The position numbers and the translations under genes were made by a program. From NCBI RefSeq assembly GCF_004027225.2, contig NC_044290.2, positions 2,930,906 through 2,994,905 of the forward strand: a DNA stretch of 64,000 bases, written 5' to 3'. The stretch is from Strigops habroptila. Lineage: Eukaryota > Chordata > Aves > Psittaciformes > Psittacidae. Positions 28,470 through 40,390 of this stretch are shown here, in pieces. The stretch's first letter is position 1. Every line of letters begins with the position of its first letter. A model generated the notes under the pieces. It did no database searches. It was not told the origin of the DNA and saw nothing but the letters and a program-made list of their open reading frames with translations.

Positions 28470-29865
28470 CTTCACTGACACATTTCTACCCCAGCCTCAC
28501 AAAACCCACAGCTCACTAGATTTATACTTAAAAAACAACTTTTGACAATACTAGATTACTCAATAGCTGTTCATGTGAGTAAAACCAAACCAAGCTCAAG
28601 CTCCTCAACAGAAAGACACACAGCATGCCTCCTAGTTTCCAAGCATCCCACTTTACATATATGACAAATAACCGATGTATTATGGTTTGGGGTGAGAATA
28701 ATTTGCCCAGACAGAAGACTGTAGCTATAACTCCACTGAGGAAGTCAAAAGCTTTTCCACCAAGCATACAGCTCATGCTTGATCAGAAAGGCTCAGATAG
28801 AGAAAGCACTGAGCACACCCCAGGAAAGCATCACCAGGGCCTGGCACTACCCAGAGTCACCTGAGAGGGAGTGTTTGTCACCTTTCCAACACAGCCAAAG
28901 AGGCACTGCCACATCAGAGCCTTTTCATCCCTTTGAAGATGAAAAGTGCTACTTACTTGCTAAGTATCCTTATCAGCAGAGAAGCAGAACTGTTTCTTAC
29001 AACCAAAATGATTCATAAGCAAAACGCTTTTATTCTCCAAGAAGTTAGATCCTTTCAAAAGTAGGTAAAAAAAATACATCAGTCATGATGGAACTAATTC
29101 CAGCTCTCCCAGTATTAATGTATTTCACTAAGCAGAGGGTTCACCATCCACTGACAAATGAAAACTGCACTGAGTCATTTCAACTGGAATGATGCACCAG
29201 GAACTCCCAGCTTTGGGCTAAGAAACACAGTTAAAAGCCTTAAGCTCCTGATCTTCTCAGCTGGTGATGAAATAGCCTCTTCAGTTGTCAGCCTCCAAGC
29301 CTCTCCCTCACAAGCAGAAAAGCTTAATAGCTTTACGGGCAGTGGTAAAGCCAAACCACCGAGCTGGGTTTGATGTGTGCTGACTGCAGAACCATATGGT
29401 ACAACGTTACTGTACAAAAGCAATGCTGCTTCATGGACAAAGGGCAAAGCTAGAGAGACTGTAACCAGAGGCTGTGAAGTGATACCATGCAAGCTGAGCA
29501 GCATCTCCTTCTTTCAAATTTACTCCTGTGAATGAAATTTTTCCTTGGTCTGGAAGCTTTGGTAAGATATCAACTGCTCATGTCCTCTCCTTACTTGCTG
29601 CAAGCCCTTGGTCTCACCTCTGACCAACAGCCTTCACACTGCCCATTCCTTTCACAGAGAATTACAGCACCAGCTCTTGAGGGAAGAAACAGAGGTCATG
29701 ATTTTAAAGACAATGGCAAAAGCAGGGGGAAACATTCAGCTCTGCAATCACAAAGCAGCCTACCTACAGCACCCAGTGTACATCCCCTGCAGGGAGCTGA
29801 TTGTTCAACCCCCCTGAAAAACCAGACAAATTTTTTAAGATGTAGTTTGATGTGTCCCACTTTCA

Positions 29866-30134
29866 GGACAAGGGGGAATGGCTTTAACCTGCCAGAGGGG
29901 AGATGGAGATTGTGTATAAGGAAGAAGTTCTTCCCTGTGAGGGTGCTGAGGCGCTGGCACAGGGTGCCCAGAGAAGCTGTGGCTGCCCCATCCCTGGCAG
30001 TGTTCAAGGCCAGGTTGGACACAGGGGCTTGGAGCAACCTGCTCTAGTGGAAGGTGTCCCTGCCCATGGCAGGGGTTGGAGCTGGAGGAGCTTTAAGGTC
30101 CTTTCCAACCCAAACCAGTCTGGGATTCTATGAT
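29866..30134 (+). mobile_element. CR1 retrotransposon copy, 5'-truncated
   Basis: The copy runs from GGACAAGGGGGAATGGC to GGGATTCTATGATT. It is antisense to UBE2O and highly similar to the copies at 3,196 and 10,118. Confidence 0.88.
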
Positions 30135-31471
30135 TGTGGCATATATGCAGAAAAAGCATTCTGTATCTTTGCTTCCACCTACTCCCCTTATATTACCAAA
30201 CCATCTTCTGCCCCATGGCAGAGGCTAATGGAGCAAGTCCAAAAAAATCCCCAAACCCAGACTGCTCTAGACAACACTTCCGCACATCTCAGCTATCCAT
30301 TTGTTAAAGTTTAGACCAGCACATTAGTAGCTTACTGTAGCTACTAACTGCTACAGTAGTTAGTAAGCTGGTTAGTAGCTTAACAGCACATAGGCATCAA
30401 TGCTGTTTAGCTTAAGACTTCCCCATAACCTGAACTGCAGCGCAAACTCCTCCGCAGTCATGGAGCTTCTCTGGTGCAGCATGTACCTGACTGACAGAGA
30501 GGATGAACAAAGCAAAAGGTGATGTCATTCCTTTAAAAAAGCAACTCAAAAAGCAAAGTCCAGTGTGGAGAGAGGTACAGATTTCTTAGTCTCAAAATCT
30601 GACCACTCTCAACCCAGGTTTTTAGCCTCAATCTACATGTCATTCTGTAAGAGGGAAGAATTCCATCTGCAGGTGCTTATTGGATTTCTCTCCATTAAAT
30701 TGCTTTAAACCCTACACAATTAAAGGCAGAAGACAAATGTAACATCACCTGTACTTCCCGTTACCTCTCCTGACAAGCACACATCCAACATCCAGCTATC
30801 AAGCCCTATCCACCATCAATATGTTTGTTTCCATCTACACCACACTCAAGATTTCAGCCCAGTAAACGCTCACAGTTTCCACCTGGGCCACTTCCAGCAC
30901 CTGGTCCAAGCACTTCCCAAAGGCAGAAAGCACAGCAGACATAACTCCATAGCTTGCTTTTTAGCCAGATGTGCAGTCAAATGCACAAGGTAACTAAGAA
31001 TAATCCTGAAGTGCACAATGAGAGATGCGTCCTATTGAGAAACACAACACCCCAAACTGCATGAAGTCAGGCTGTGTGTGCTCTGGCTCCCCATAGCAGG
31101 CACAGGATCCTCCAATCAATTCGTTTAGCTCACACCAAGAAGAGCTCTAAAACTAAAAGGATACCTGTGAAGTTGAAACCCAGGCACATCTGAAAGCAGC
31201 TACTGCAGTCATCAGTAATCCCCACCACCTCCACTGACAAAACCACATGTTTTTCATAGCATTTGATGTTTCTCATCACCCTTTACACTCATTATTGCTC
31301 TAACGCCTCTGCGTAGTCTGCTGCCTTCACAGAAACACTTAACATTCAGAGAGGAAGAAAACATCCACAGCTCTCAAAGGTAAATCCCCTACCCAGTCCC
31401 AAGACCTTGCCATTAACAGAAACTGGCTTTTGCTGAAGTTTAACTCCACAGAATACCAAGGCAAGGCAGGG

Positions 31472-31616
31472 CCACCCAGAGCAGGTCGCACAGGAACGTG
31501 TCCCTGGGGGGTTTGGAATGTCTGCAGAGAGGGGGACTCCACAACCCTCCCGGGCAGCCTGTTCCAGGGCTCTGCCACCTTCAGCGTAAAGCAGTTCTTC
31601 CTCATGTTGAGGTGAA
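31472..31616 (-). mobile_element. CR1 fragment, older subfamily
   Basis: Plus-strand landmarks GACTCCACAACCCTCCCGGG, GCAGCCTGTTCCAGGGCTCT and GTTCTTCCTCATGTTGAGGT are typical of the general avian CR1 3' region read in reverse. It is more diverged than the common family here and lacks both ends. Confidence 0.8.
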
Positions 31617-34600
31617 ACTAAAACTTCACAAATTCAAGCCAGCAGAGTATCTTGGTTTCAGACACAAACATGCACATATGTATTTTGCAATAAAACAGCC
31701 AACAGCAAACAGAAAAAAGAAGAGAAAGCCCCAACATTCCCATGGAGTCTCTCTTTATGGGTTTTTGTTGTTCCAGAAGATGGAGTTAGCATTCACCTAC
31801 CTTGTCACAGGTCTAAAGGTCTCAGGAGTGGGACACCCCTGCTACGCAAAGAGCCTGAACTGAGTTACAGGTCAAGTGCTCCGAGCACCACATAAAATGA
31901 AGAAAGCCAAGCCATCATCTCGCATCCCTCAGTACAGGAAACCCAGGACTGACAACCTCAAAAGCAAGTTCAAAGATTCCAGATAAAAGCATCAGCTCCA
32001 GTGCTTACAACAACCCGTTTGGTCCAAAACTCAGCAGAGGGTGGGAGGTAACAGAAGAGTGGAAACAATGAGGCAGGTTTTTCCTCAGTAGCATTTAGGA
32101 AGGTGCCATCACCTTCTGAGCCTCTGAAATCCCCCAAGTAATTAAACAGAGTCAAGCGAGAAGAGGCTTTTAGCTTCACAATTATTTCCCAGCACCAACA
32201 CAGATGCTAAACATTACAAAGTGTCTTTCCTCTGAAGAGAGGAGCTGAGGGCAGCTGCTATAAGCAAGACCTTGCCCCAAAAAGCAACTGTCAAAGCTTC
32301 TGCCATTTAACTGCAATGAAGAACCTTCAGCCAAAAAAAGTAACTTGATAAAACTGCTTAATGCTGCTTCTTTGCAACAGTCTGCATCGGAGCTGCAGCA
32401 CAGCAGTGAAGGAAGAGCTTGTATGGGAAAGCTGCAGTAAATGCCTCCCTCACCAAAACCTGTCACGGGCTTTGATCGACTCCTTCTAAAGCTTTTAGTG
32501 CACATTAGTTTGTTTACTGGTCCTAAGAGCATTATTACTTGGGTTTCTTTTTTGGAGCGATACCAGCACATTGGAAGAGATCATGTCACAAAACCTGCCT
32601 GCCAGGGGACAGGTTTTGTCCTTTTAAGAACAACCCTCCTGTCCAGGTTCGGAATAGTTCTAACTCATCGCTTAGCCCAGGTGGCCACTTGCAACTCCTG
32701 CATGATCAACTCACTGTGCACACTGTACACAAAACAACTCTCCATGCAGTATTTAGCGCTGTATTCATACACTTTTTAGTACTCCTGAGACTTCCAGCCC
32801 ATGAGTTGTGCAGGATTCTGCTTTTGCAGTAAAATATTAATGATGATCCCCAAGTCTATATTGCAAAAGTCAAACAAATCAAAGTAAAATGGGGAACCGG
32901 CTCAAGGGTACGTAACCTTGCAACAGATACTCACAGGATGGAAAGGTCACCCATTAAAGTGGTTCTATTTTACACAGAACAGCAAAAATTCCAGTAAGCC
33001 TTTTCTTGTCTGCTGTCTCTAACGGCTACAAACATCAGGTGGTTTCAAAGAACTCCCCTGGGAGACCAACTGAAATGTTAGATGCAAGAAGAGGGTTAGA
33101 TACAGCTTCCTCATGCAATAAACCCCACTCTTAATAGCTTATGAGCATGGAATTTGTGTGCTGCAACAAACATGGAGTTCTGGGCTGCGACCAGCATCTC
33201 CTCATGGCTCCTGAAAAGGATCCTGCCTGTGCAAGGCAGAGCTCTCCCTCCTGACCTGCTGCAAGACACTCACGCTGCATCACTGCACTTCCAGACAGAG
33301 AACCTCTTGCCAGCTTGGATGATGGAAGATTTTTAGGCTGTTTTCATCCCTCAACTGCAAATAGGTTCCAGAGAGTCACTAGGTAGGATTAACATCTAAA
33401 GAGCATGGGCTGGGATCCCAGCAGTGAGGGCTGAGAGGGTCTGCAAAGGGACAGTGAAAGATTTATTTCCTTCCCTTATGTTTAAGCACAGGAAGATCAT
33501 AACTGGAAAGTCTAGGTCATAGCAGTAACTACATGGCAGAATTCAGACAGGAAATAAACTATTCATTAAAACCTTGAAATGATGCAAGTATAAAGTCTTC
33601 AGAAATTTCTCCCGCAATCTTATATTCATGACTCAGAATTTGAGGTCAAGAAATTCTAGCAGTGAAAAAAAAAAAGGGACAGAAGGGCTGTGTGGGACGA
33701 GGCAGGGTTGAATCCACAGAGATAATATCAGATAATTTCCAGCTAACAAGCGGATCAGCCACGGGGTTATGTCTGAGGAGCACCGATAGTCTGAATCTGT
33801 CTCCACAGCACAGCTGAACGCAGGCAGAGCCACCCAAACCAAGCTGTATCCTGGACCTTGGAAACAAAAGGCTGCCAAAAAAAAAATAGGCTTGTACTTT
33901 GACTCTTACAGCAATGCTGGGGCCCTGTAGGGTCCCTCCACGTTAATCCATCAGCACTGTGTGTGTACCACAGCATCACACCGAGACACCAGCACAAGCA
34001 TTCCCTCCCAGGGTGGACACAGAGCAGGGATTTTGGAGGCCAGGAGCTTGGCTGAAGGCCTGGAGATAAGGTGCTGAAACACAACACCTGCACCCTCCAT
34101 TTCCCCAGCTGCAGAAGCTGCCTTGCACCGGCTTTGTGAGCAGGAAAGGTGGCAGAGAGCTCGGAGGCTTTCGGGTGAGAGGCAGGAGGAAGGGGAGCAG
34201 CATTCTCAGGCACCTTATGAGCATTACTAACACCCAATCCATCCCAGCATCTTTGTGAGGTTCCCAAAGCAGCTGAAGCATGCAGCAGGAATGCTAACCT
34301 GCAGCTGAGAAATCCTGAATTAACATTCAGCTGGGGCTCAAATGCTCCTGCTAATGTGTTAGAAAAAGCACTAAGTGCTCACACCAGATCACAGCATTTC
34401 ACCACCTGTCTTGTAATCACACCCAACAGTACCATGAAGACAAGAGATATGGCTTTAGCCACTCAGAGGAACTGCTCTTCAGGTTTGCTGGGTCAGAAAA
34501 GACATAGATGGCAAATATACTTGTAAAGAGAAGCTTGCTCCTTCCAGGACTGCTTGGGTTTTACAATATTCAGCTACAATGATTTCCCAGCGTTTTAAAC

Positions 34601-36845
34601 AGGGCTCAGGGAAGGCAGGAAAGGGGCACAAGGAGCCAGAGGGTAAATCCACATTATCGTCTTGATAGTGCTATGACTATCAACACAGGAATCAAAAGGC
34701 AGGAGTGCACTCAGATGTACCACTTATTACAAGAGGAGCTGGTGGGGCTTTTGTACTGACTGAGAGCTCTCTTCAAGACCAAGTTTTATTACCTATTAAC
34801 ATCAGTAATGATGTGCTGGCGTTTAAGCGCCGCCCCCCTCCAACAGGAAAGAGCAACAGCAAGCACTGAACTTGTAGAAGCACCAGTAAGAGTGATTAGC
34901 CTACTTATTCCCTAGCTGGAAAACAACGTGTAACTGGCCCAGAGTTTAAAGCCAGGAAAGCTCTGGATTGTAACTGGGTACAGAAAGCTGCTTTTAACCT
35001 TTGCACTGGAAGCTAAAGGTGTTTCACTACCCTCAAAATGTGCAACAACTTTATTTCTCCCTCAGTTACAACACTCTATCCAATCCATACACCAGCGTTC
35101 ATAGATCTTCAAGTGCTTGACAAGCAGGGGAGAGACAGGAATCAATCTAACACACAAAACAAGGCACACGATGGCACAAGATGGGGCTCATGGAAGCCCT
35201 GGCACCATGAGCACCTTTACCCTCTGCCCATTTCAAAATTAAGAGCTCAGGGAAATACAAGGGTGCCACAAGCACCCTCTCAAACATGGCTTAGCTGTGA
35301 CCAGCACAAGTTAACATTCAGGATGTCAAACAAGAATCTCACAGTCAAAGATGTTAAGAGAGTCAAAGATACTAAAAGAAGCATCTACAGGTAACAGCGG
35401 GCAACAGCACTCAAAAGCCAACAAACTTCAGGCTCAGGACAACCATGTAGTGCCCGCAGTTTGTACCCCTTCCAGCACGGACAAGTAGTACATCAGGCAT
35501 ACCTGGCTGGTTCTCACACGGCAGTGTAACGCAAAGAGGGCTGGCTCAGCAGACAGCCAAAAACCCTAATTATAACCAAGAAATGGTAAGTCCCATAACA
35601 TGTTTCCAATGGCATCAGGTTTGTTTTTAGCAACCCCGAGCTGCAGTGCAGATGGCACACAATGCCTCTCAATTTTGTTAGTGGGCAGCTTCTCAGACGG
35701 AAAAATCAATACAAGTACACCTTAATTCCTCAAGCACTTAGGAGACTTCTCCGCAGGTTAAAGTGGTAGAGATGCCGACACCAGAGGAGAACCACCATGA
35801 AAAGGAAAGACAGTTTATTCACATAACTGGCTTTGATTTCTGATCCTCCCCAGTCTAGCTTTTTCTAACACTGCAAAGGGTTCAGTTACCAAGCGACTGA
35901 AGTCAGAGCTAACACTCCTGGATTTGGGAACCCAGTAGCAACTCCTAAGTCTGTGTTTACTCACCCAAACCAAGGTGGCTTTGTTTAGATGCTTAAACCA
36001 CACTCAACCTCGGACAAATCCTTGCTGCAACAGCACACAAAGATTTCACTGGAAAGCTGCAGTGACTGAATTGTGGTTCTTTAGAGAAAGAAGGCTTTTA
36101 TTTTCCCAAGGTAGAAATCCATCACGTGGCACTATCTTTTCTGAATACCTGTTTTCATTTTCCTTATCTCCAACTGGTCACGTGTGCAATGACACTACCA
36201 CCTAAATTTAGCTCATTCCGTTAGCACTTGCAATCCCACCGATGCCTGTAGGACTGCAACACACCTTTCTTCCTCTGTCTTCCCTCTCTCCTCCAGCGCA
36301 CAAGGCCATTTCTGCACCAGCAAAGCACACAGCGTACCAGAAGCCTCCCAGTTCACCTGCCACCCCAGAGGAGTGCCAGGACCCACCGCAAGGACAGTGC
36401 AGGCCTGTTTTGTTCACTGCAACGCCCATTCCTCACAGGCCCCTTTGTGTTATATTATAGTGCCCCCTCGCTCGCTTTTGTCTCTGTACTGTCAGTCAGT
36501 CTACACCAGGCGAACTTTGGGAAGTGGGAATGTTCTGACACACACCTACCTACACCTTGTGGCTCTTCAGATGGAATTACGAGGTCACAGATTTACGTAT
36601 GGCTCAGCAGTGGGGGGTACATGCTCACGTCAACAAGGGCAGATCCAGACCACAATTACTGCCCGCTGAAGCCTGAACAGGGAAACCCCACGTCAAGGTT
36701 TCCCTATTCAGCTGTTGACTCCCTGAAAACAGGCAATGACGACACTGTCCATGAAGGCAGATACCAGCCCACATTCCCAGCATGAGGGGTCTGGAAGCTC
36801 ACACAAACCACCTTTACAGGCAGGCCTCTCTGTATGCCATTAAAC

Positions 36846-36942
36846 AGCAGAAGGTGTCCCTGCCCGTGGCAGAGGTTAGAACTGGATGAGCTTTAAGGTC
36901 CCTTCCAACCCAAACCATTCTAGGCTACGATTCTATGATTAC
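36846..36942 (+). mobile_element. CR1 3'-end fragment
   Basis: Only the last ~95 bases remain: AGAAGGTGTCCCTGCCCGTG to ACGATTCTATGATTA. It lies just inside UBE2O intron 1, about 380 bases from exon 1. Confidence 0.82.
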
Positions 36943-37079
36943 ATCCCAGCACCTTAGCTGTGTTTTGCCACCAGCAAAGGGCAGCAGCAGCATCCACGCC
37001 GGCCTTGCAGAAAGGAGCGCAATGAAGGAAGGGAAAGGGACAAGGATTTCAACCTCTGGAGGACCCCGTCACCTTCCCT

Positions 37080-37860
37080 GCTCAGACCGCTGCCCCACAC
37101 CGGGGCAAGGATAGGGTAACGCAAGAAAGGGCGCAAACCCCCTTCGGCGGGGGCGCCGGAGCGCCGGACACCACAGCCCGCGCAGGGCCCTGCCCCAGGA
37201 CGCCTCCAAGGCGGAGCCAGGCCCCCCGGTGCGGGCCACACGCGGACGCAGAGGCCGCGGCAGGCCGCGGGCAGCCCCCAGGTCGGCGGGAGCCGGCGGA
37301 GCCCGAGGCCGCCCCGGTTACCTTGGTCTCCTTGACGTGCTGCTTGATGCCCTCCGGGTACCACTGCACCCGCACGTAGCCCCGCCGCAGCGGGCTGGCG
37401 CGGCCCTCCTCCGCGCCGCCGGTGCCGGGCCCTCCCGACTCGGAGCCTCCCGAGCTGGCGGCGCCGCCGCCGCCGGTGCCGGTGCCTCGGCCGCCCTCAT
37501 CCGAGTCCTCCTCCGAGTCCTCGCCGTGGATGAGGCGCACCAGGCCGAAGCGCACCGAGCCGCGGTAGCGGCCCGACACCAGGTCGTGCGAGAAGAGGAG
37601 GCGCTGCGAGCCGCCCGGCGGGGCCGGCAGCGGCGGGGCGGGGGCCGGTGCCGGGGCCGGTGCCGGGGCCGGCTCCGCGGGCAGGTCCGCCATGGCGCCG
37701 GGAGTCACGGCAGAGCGCGCGGCCGCCTCGGCGGGCGGGGGAGGGGAGGGGAGGGGTAGGGCGGGCCGCGCGCAAGTAACGGACCGAGGGGGCGGGGCCA
37801 CGCGAGGACACGCCTACCCACAGGCCACGCCCACTGCGCGGCACGGGGCGGGTGCGGACA
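37080..37860. promoter_or_regulatory. UBE2O: CpG island / UBE2O promoter region
   Basis: A sharp rise in G+C and in CpG dinucleotides covers UBE2O exon 1 and about 170 bases upstream, against AT-rich intron on the left. GC boxes of the Sp1 type are visible (GGGGCGGGG near 37,635 and GGGCGGGG near 37,791), and no TATA box is evident. The transcription start probably lies between 37,694 and about 37,800 on the minus strand. A run of G tracts (37,731-37,765, plus strand) could form a G-quadruplex. The promoter assignment is inferred from composition and position. Confidence 0.7.
37322..37693 (-). CDS. UBE2O: UBE2O coding exon 1: N-terminus of (E3-independent) E2 ubiquitin-conjugating enzyme O
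   Basis: This exon encodes the first 124 residues of UBE2O, a very large hybrid E2/E3 enzyme that attaches ubiquitin to substrates such as orphan ribosomal proteins and remodels the reticulocyte proteome. The start ATG (37,693-37,691) opens MADLPAEP, followed by an Ala-Pro repeat (about residues 7-26). Next comes the conserved block SHDLVSGRYRGSVRFGLVRL (about 35-54), an acidic stretch HGEDSEEDSDEGG, a Gly/Ser-rich linker (about 68-93), and the conserved end YVRVQWYPEGIKQHVKETK. The exon closes in phase 0 at a canonical donor (AAG|GTAACC at 37,321). The catalytic UBC domain lies in later exons outside the window. The exon sits inside a CpG island, as expected for a housekeeping promoter. An in-frame reading continues upstream of the ATG, but it is GC-rich promoter sequence and the ATG matches the family start. 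Confidence 0.93.
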
Positions 37861-37886
37861 TGGACCCTGGGGGGGGTTTGGGCTGA

Positions 37887-38041
37887 ACCATGTCCACAGT
37901 CACTGGGGGAGGGTGGGCTGTACCATGTCCTCAGTCATCGGGGGTTGCACTGCCCCAGCCCCACGTCCCCAGTCACTGGGGGTTGCACTGCACCAGCCCC
38001 ATGTCCCTGCATTGCACCTTTCCCATGTCCCCGGTCACTGA
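37887..38041. repeat. Degenerate tandem repeat (~38-41 bp unit) upstream of UBE2O
   Basis: Four to five imperfect copies of a unit built around CATGTCC..CAGTCACTGGGGG..TGCACTG..CAGCCCC follow one another, the last ones shorter. Unit lengths read by eye are about 37, 41, 38, 24 and 16 bases. The array starts just outside the UBE2O CpG island. No coding meaning is evident. Confidence 0.6.
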
Positions 38042-39934
38042 CTTTATTTGACTCCATTGACTCCAAGGAGTTTTCCCTCCTCTGTCTCCAGGGAATTTTG
38101 AAACAGAACTGGTTTCTTGAGCTGGTCCCACTGGTGAAGGGCTGATGGAATCCAAACCAGCCATCACTGCCTGTCCTTTACCCACAGATATCCTGCCTCT
38201 TTGTTCCCTAGGTCTCCCCACCTGTGCAACATTGGCTGGAATATTAGGAAAATGCCGGAATCCTCAGCCTGACTTGTTTTGCTGCAGGAAACGGGAGCTT
38301 CAGAGCAGCGCTTTCCCTCTTGCCCTCTCCCTCCCCGAAATGCGAGGTTGCTCTGCCTCAGCTGGATCACTTCTCCTGCCACGTTTTCCCCTTTTAGGAA
38401 AAGCAACCAGGAGAAAGGTCTGCCCATGCTCACCTCCAGGATTCACCATCCCATGAGGGAGCAGAGCCCGTCTCCTCAGGCCTGCCGGGATTTTCCAACC
38501 TTGTAAATGGCCCTAAACTCCCAGGAAGCGGCTTGGATGAGGCTGGGGCAGCCGGGTGGTGCGTGGCTGAGGGATGCGCCGGCAGGCAGCTGGCATTTCA
38601 TCCCTACCCAGTTCCTCGGCTATCCCGAGGTGTGGGCAGCAGGATGCTCTAGGTGATGGGAAGTACAAACTATTCCCATCCCGTCTCCAAATGAGGGAGC
38701 TGCAGGCAGAGCAGCTCTCCCAGCGCCTGCCTTCCCCTGGGCCAGCCCGACCTTGACACCAGTGTTTAATCACTCGCTACAGCATCACTTTATTCAGAGG
38801 GGTGGCGTGTTGATGTGGTTGAGCATTCCTTGGCATCATCACCAGGGATAAGGAACAGAACAGAGCTAAAAGGGACCATTGGGTGGGAAAATAGCAGCCT
38901 ACCCTTGGGAAAAGGCAGTTTAAATATCCATTCAGTGCCATGTGGTTACAGGGCTGTTTACAGGGAGCCATGACCTCTGTGAAGTGGAGAGTAGAAGGGA
39001 TGAGCTCAGCACTTGCTGAGCACACAAATGCCTCCAGCACAAGGATTTTACCCTCTGAGCATCACTGGAGTGGAGCGTGCAGCACATCTCCCCAGGGCAT
39101 TTGGCTCCCCTTGGAGCTGGGGACCAGGTACCAGCCTCTCTCCTGGTGTAGTTGGGGTGAATTGTGCCTTTGTAGGAACAGGATCAGGCCTTTGGGAGGT
39201 GCCCTTTGGCACTGGTGCCATGTTCTTCTCAAGGCTCCAAAGCACAGCTTTACCCAGCATGGTGATGCTTCTCATCATCTCCTTAATGTACATCTGACAG
39301 CCACTAATAAAATATAGATACATGTAATGGGCATAATTGTGTGCGTAGATGAAAACCGTACCTCTTCAGAGACATGCTGAAGAGCAGCGGTGGGGTTTCA
39401 GGTAGCCACAAATAGCCATGCAAACAAGCACATTATACAACAGGCCAGACCCACAGCAGGGGGATTTTAATGGGGACAAGTGAGGGCTGTTAGCAGGAGT
39501 TGAGCCAGGTGGTTTTGCACTGTGATCCCAGCTGGGGCTCTGCCATGCTTCCATAGGGAAGTAGCACTACTCTGCAAAACACTATGGCAAACCCAAGAAG
39601 CGTTTTGCATCCGTGTTTTTTTGGCAAATGAGCCTGATTCAGCAGGAGGTCTGAACAGGACGTCTGCAAGTGATACATGTCAAGCAGCCCCCCACTGCCT
39701 CATTTAGGGACAATTCCTGCTGTTAGGCTGATTGGGAAGCGATGGCCTTTACTTTGCAGGAGAACATCCTGCAAGCAAGCTGCCCCTGAGATCCAACCTC
39801 TTTATGGCTGCTGGATCACCAGCATCTCCCTGTCGAGACACTGGTGAAAGGCAGACCCCCTTCCCTCCTCCTTGGGACCTGGCTGGCTCTTGGTGCACCT
39901 CTCATGGGGTATCTTTGCACAGGCCTTGCAGGGG

Positions 39935-40390
39935 TTAAGGGGTGGGTGCTGGGATGCCCACCGGGGTGCTGCGATGTCCAGAGGGCACCAGGATGCCTGC
40001 AGGGTGTGAGGGATGCCCAGAGGGTGCCGGGTACCCACAAGATAGTGGTGATGCCTGCACGGTGCCACTGATGCCTGCAGGGTACGGGGATGCCCAGTGA
40101 TGCTGGTGATGCCTGCAGGATGCCGGTGATGCCTGGTGATGCCTGTGGGGTACTCGGATGCCCAGTGATGCCCAAGCGTGCTGGTGAAGCCCAGTGGTGC
40201 TGGTGAGGTCTGCAGGTGTTGGGATGTCCGGTGATGCTGGGGTGCTTGGAAGACCCCCGTCCCTGGTGATTCCCGGTGATGCTCGGAGGGCCTCAGTGCC
40301 CGGTGATGCCCGGTGGGTGGCCGGTGATGGGTGCCCGGTGATGCTGGTGATGCCCGATGATGCCCGAAGGGTCCCGGTGCCCGCGCTGCG
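39935..40390. repeat. Degenerate GC-rich minisatellite
   Basis: About 450 bases are built from imperfect short units sharing GGTGATGCC, GATGCCTGCAGG, GGTGCCGG and GATGCCCAGTGATG. Spacing varies around 18-24 bases. The minus strand reads open for over 250 codons with a His/Pro/Ser/Thr-rich repetitive product, which is the expected behaviour of a G/T-rich minisatellite rather than a gene. Copy number is likely variable between individuals. Confidence 0.75.

Larger units (their letters stand above)
1..37321 (-). other. UBE2O: UBE2O intron 1 (partial; continues left of the window)
   Basis: No exon of UBE2O or of any other recognisable gene was found on either strand between the left edge and the splice donor of UBE2O exon 1 at 37,321. 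The next UBE2O exon must therefore lie beyond position 1, so the intron exceeds 37 kb; a very long first intron is also usual for mammalian UBE2O. Base composition is fairly even and moderately AT-rich. Open frames here are short, use non-ATG starts and resemble no known family. The only features I can support are ten CR1 insertions, listed separately, plus a few hairpins. Stretches between the CR1 copies (for example 1-3,195, 10,360-14,985, 19,413-25,855 and 31,617-36,845) show nothing I can name. That this is intron is inferred from exon 1 and gene order. Confidence 0.75.

Noticed and set aside
1-37321. UBE2O exon 2 within the window
   Set aside because: No frame shows the conserved UBE2O sequence expected after VKETK; it must lie further left.
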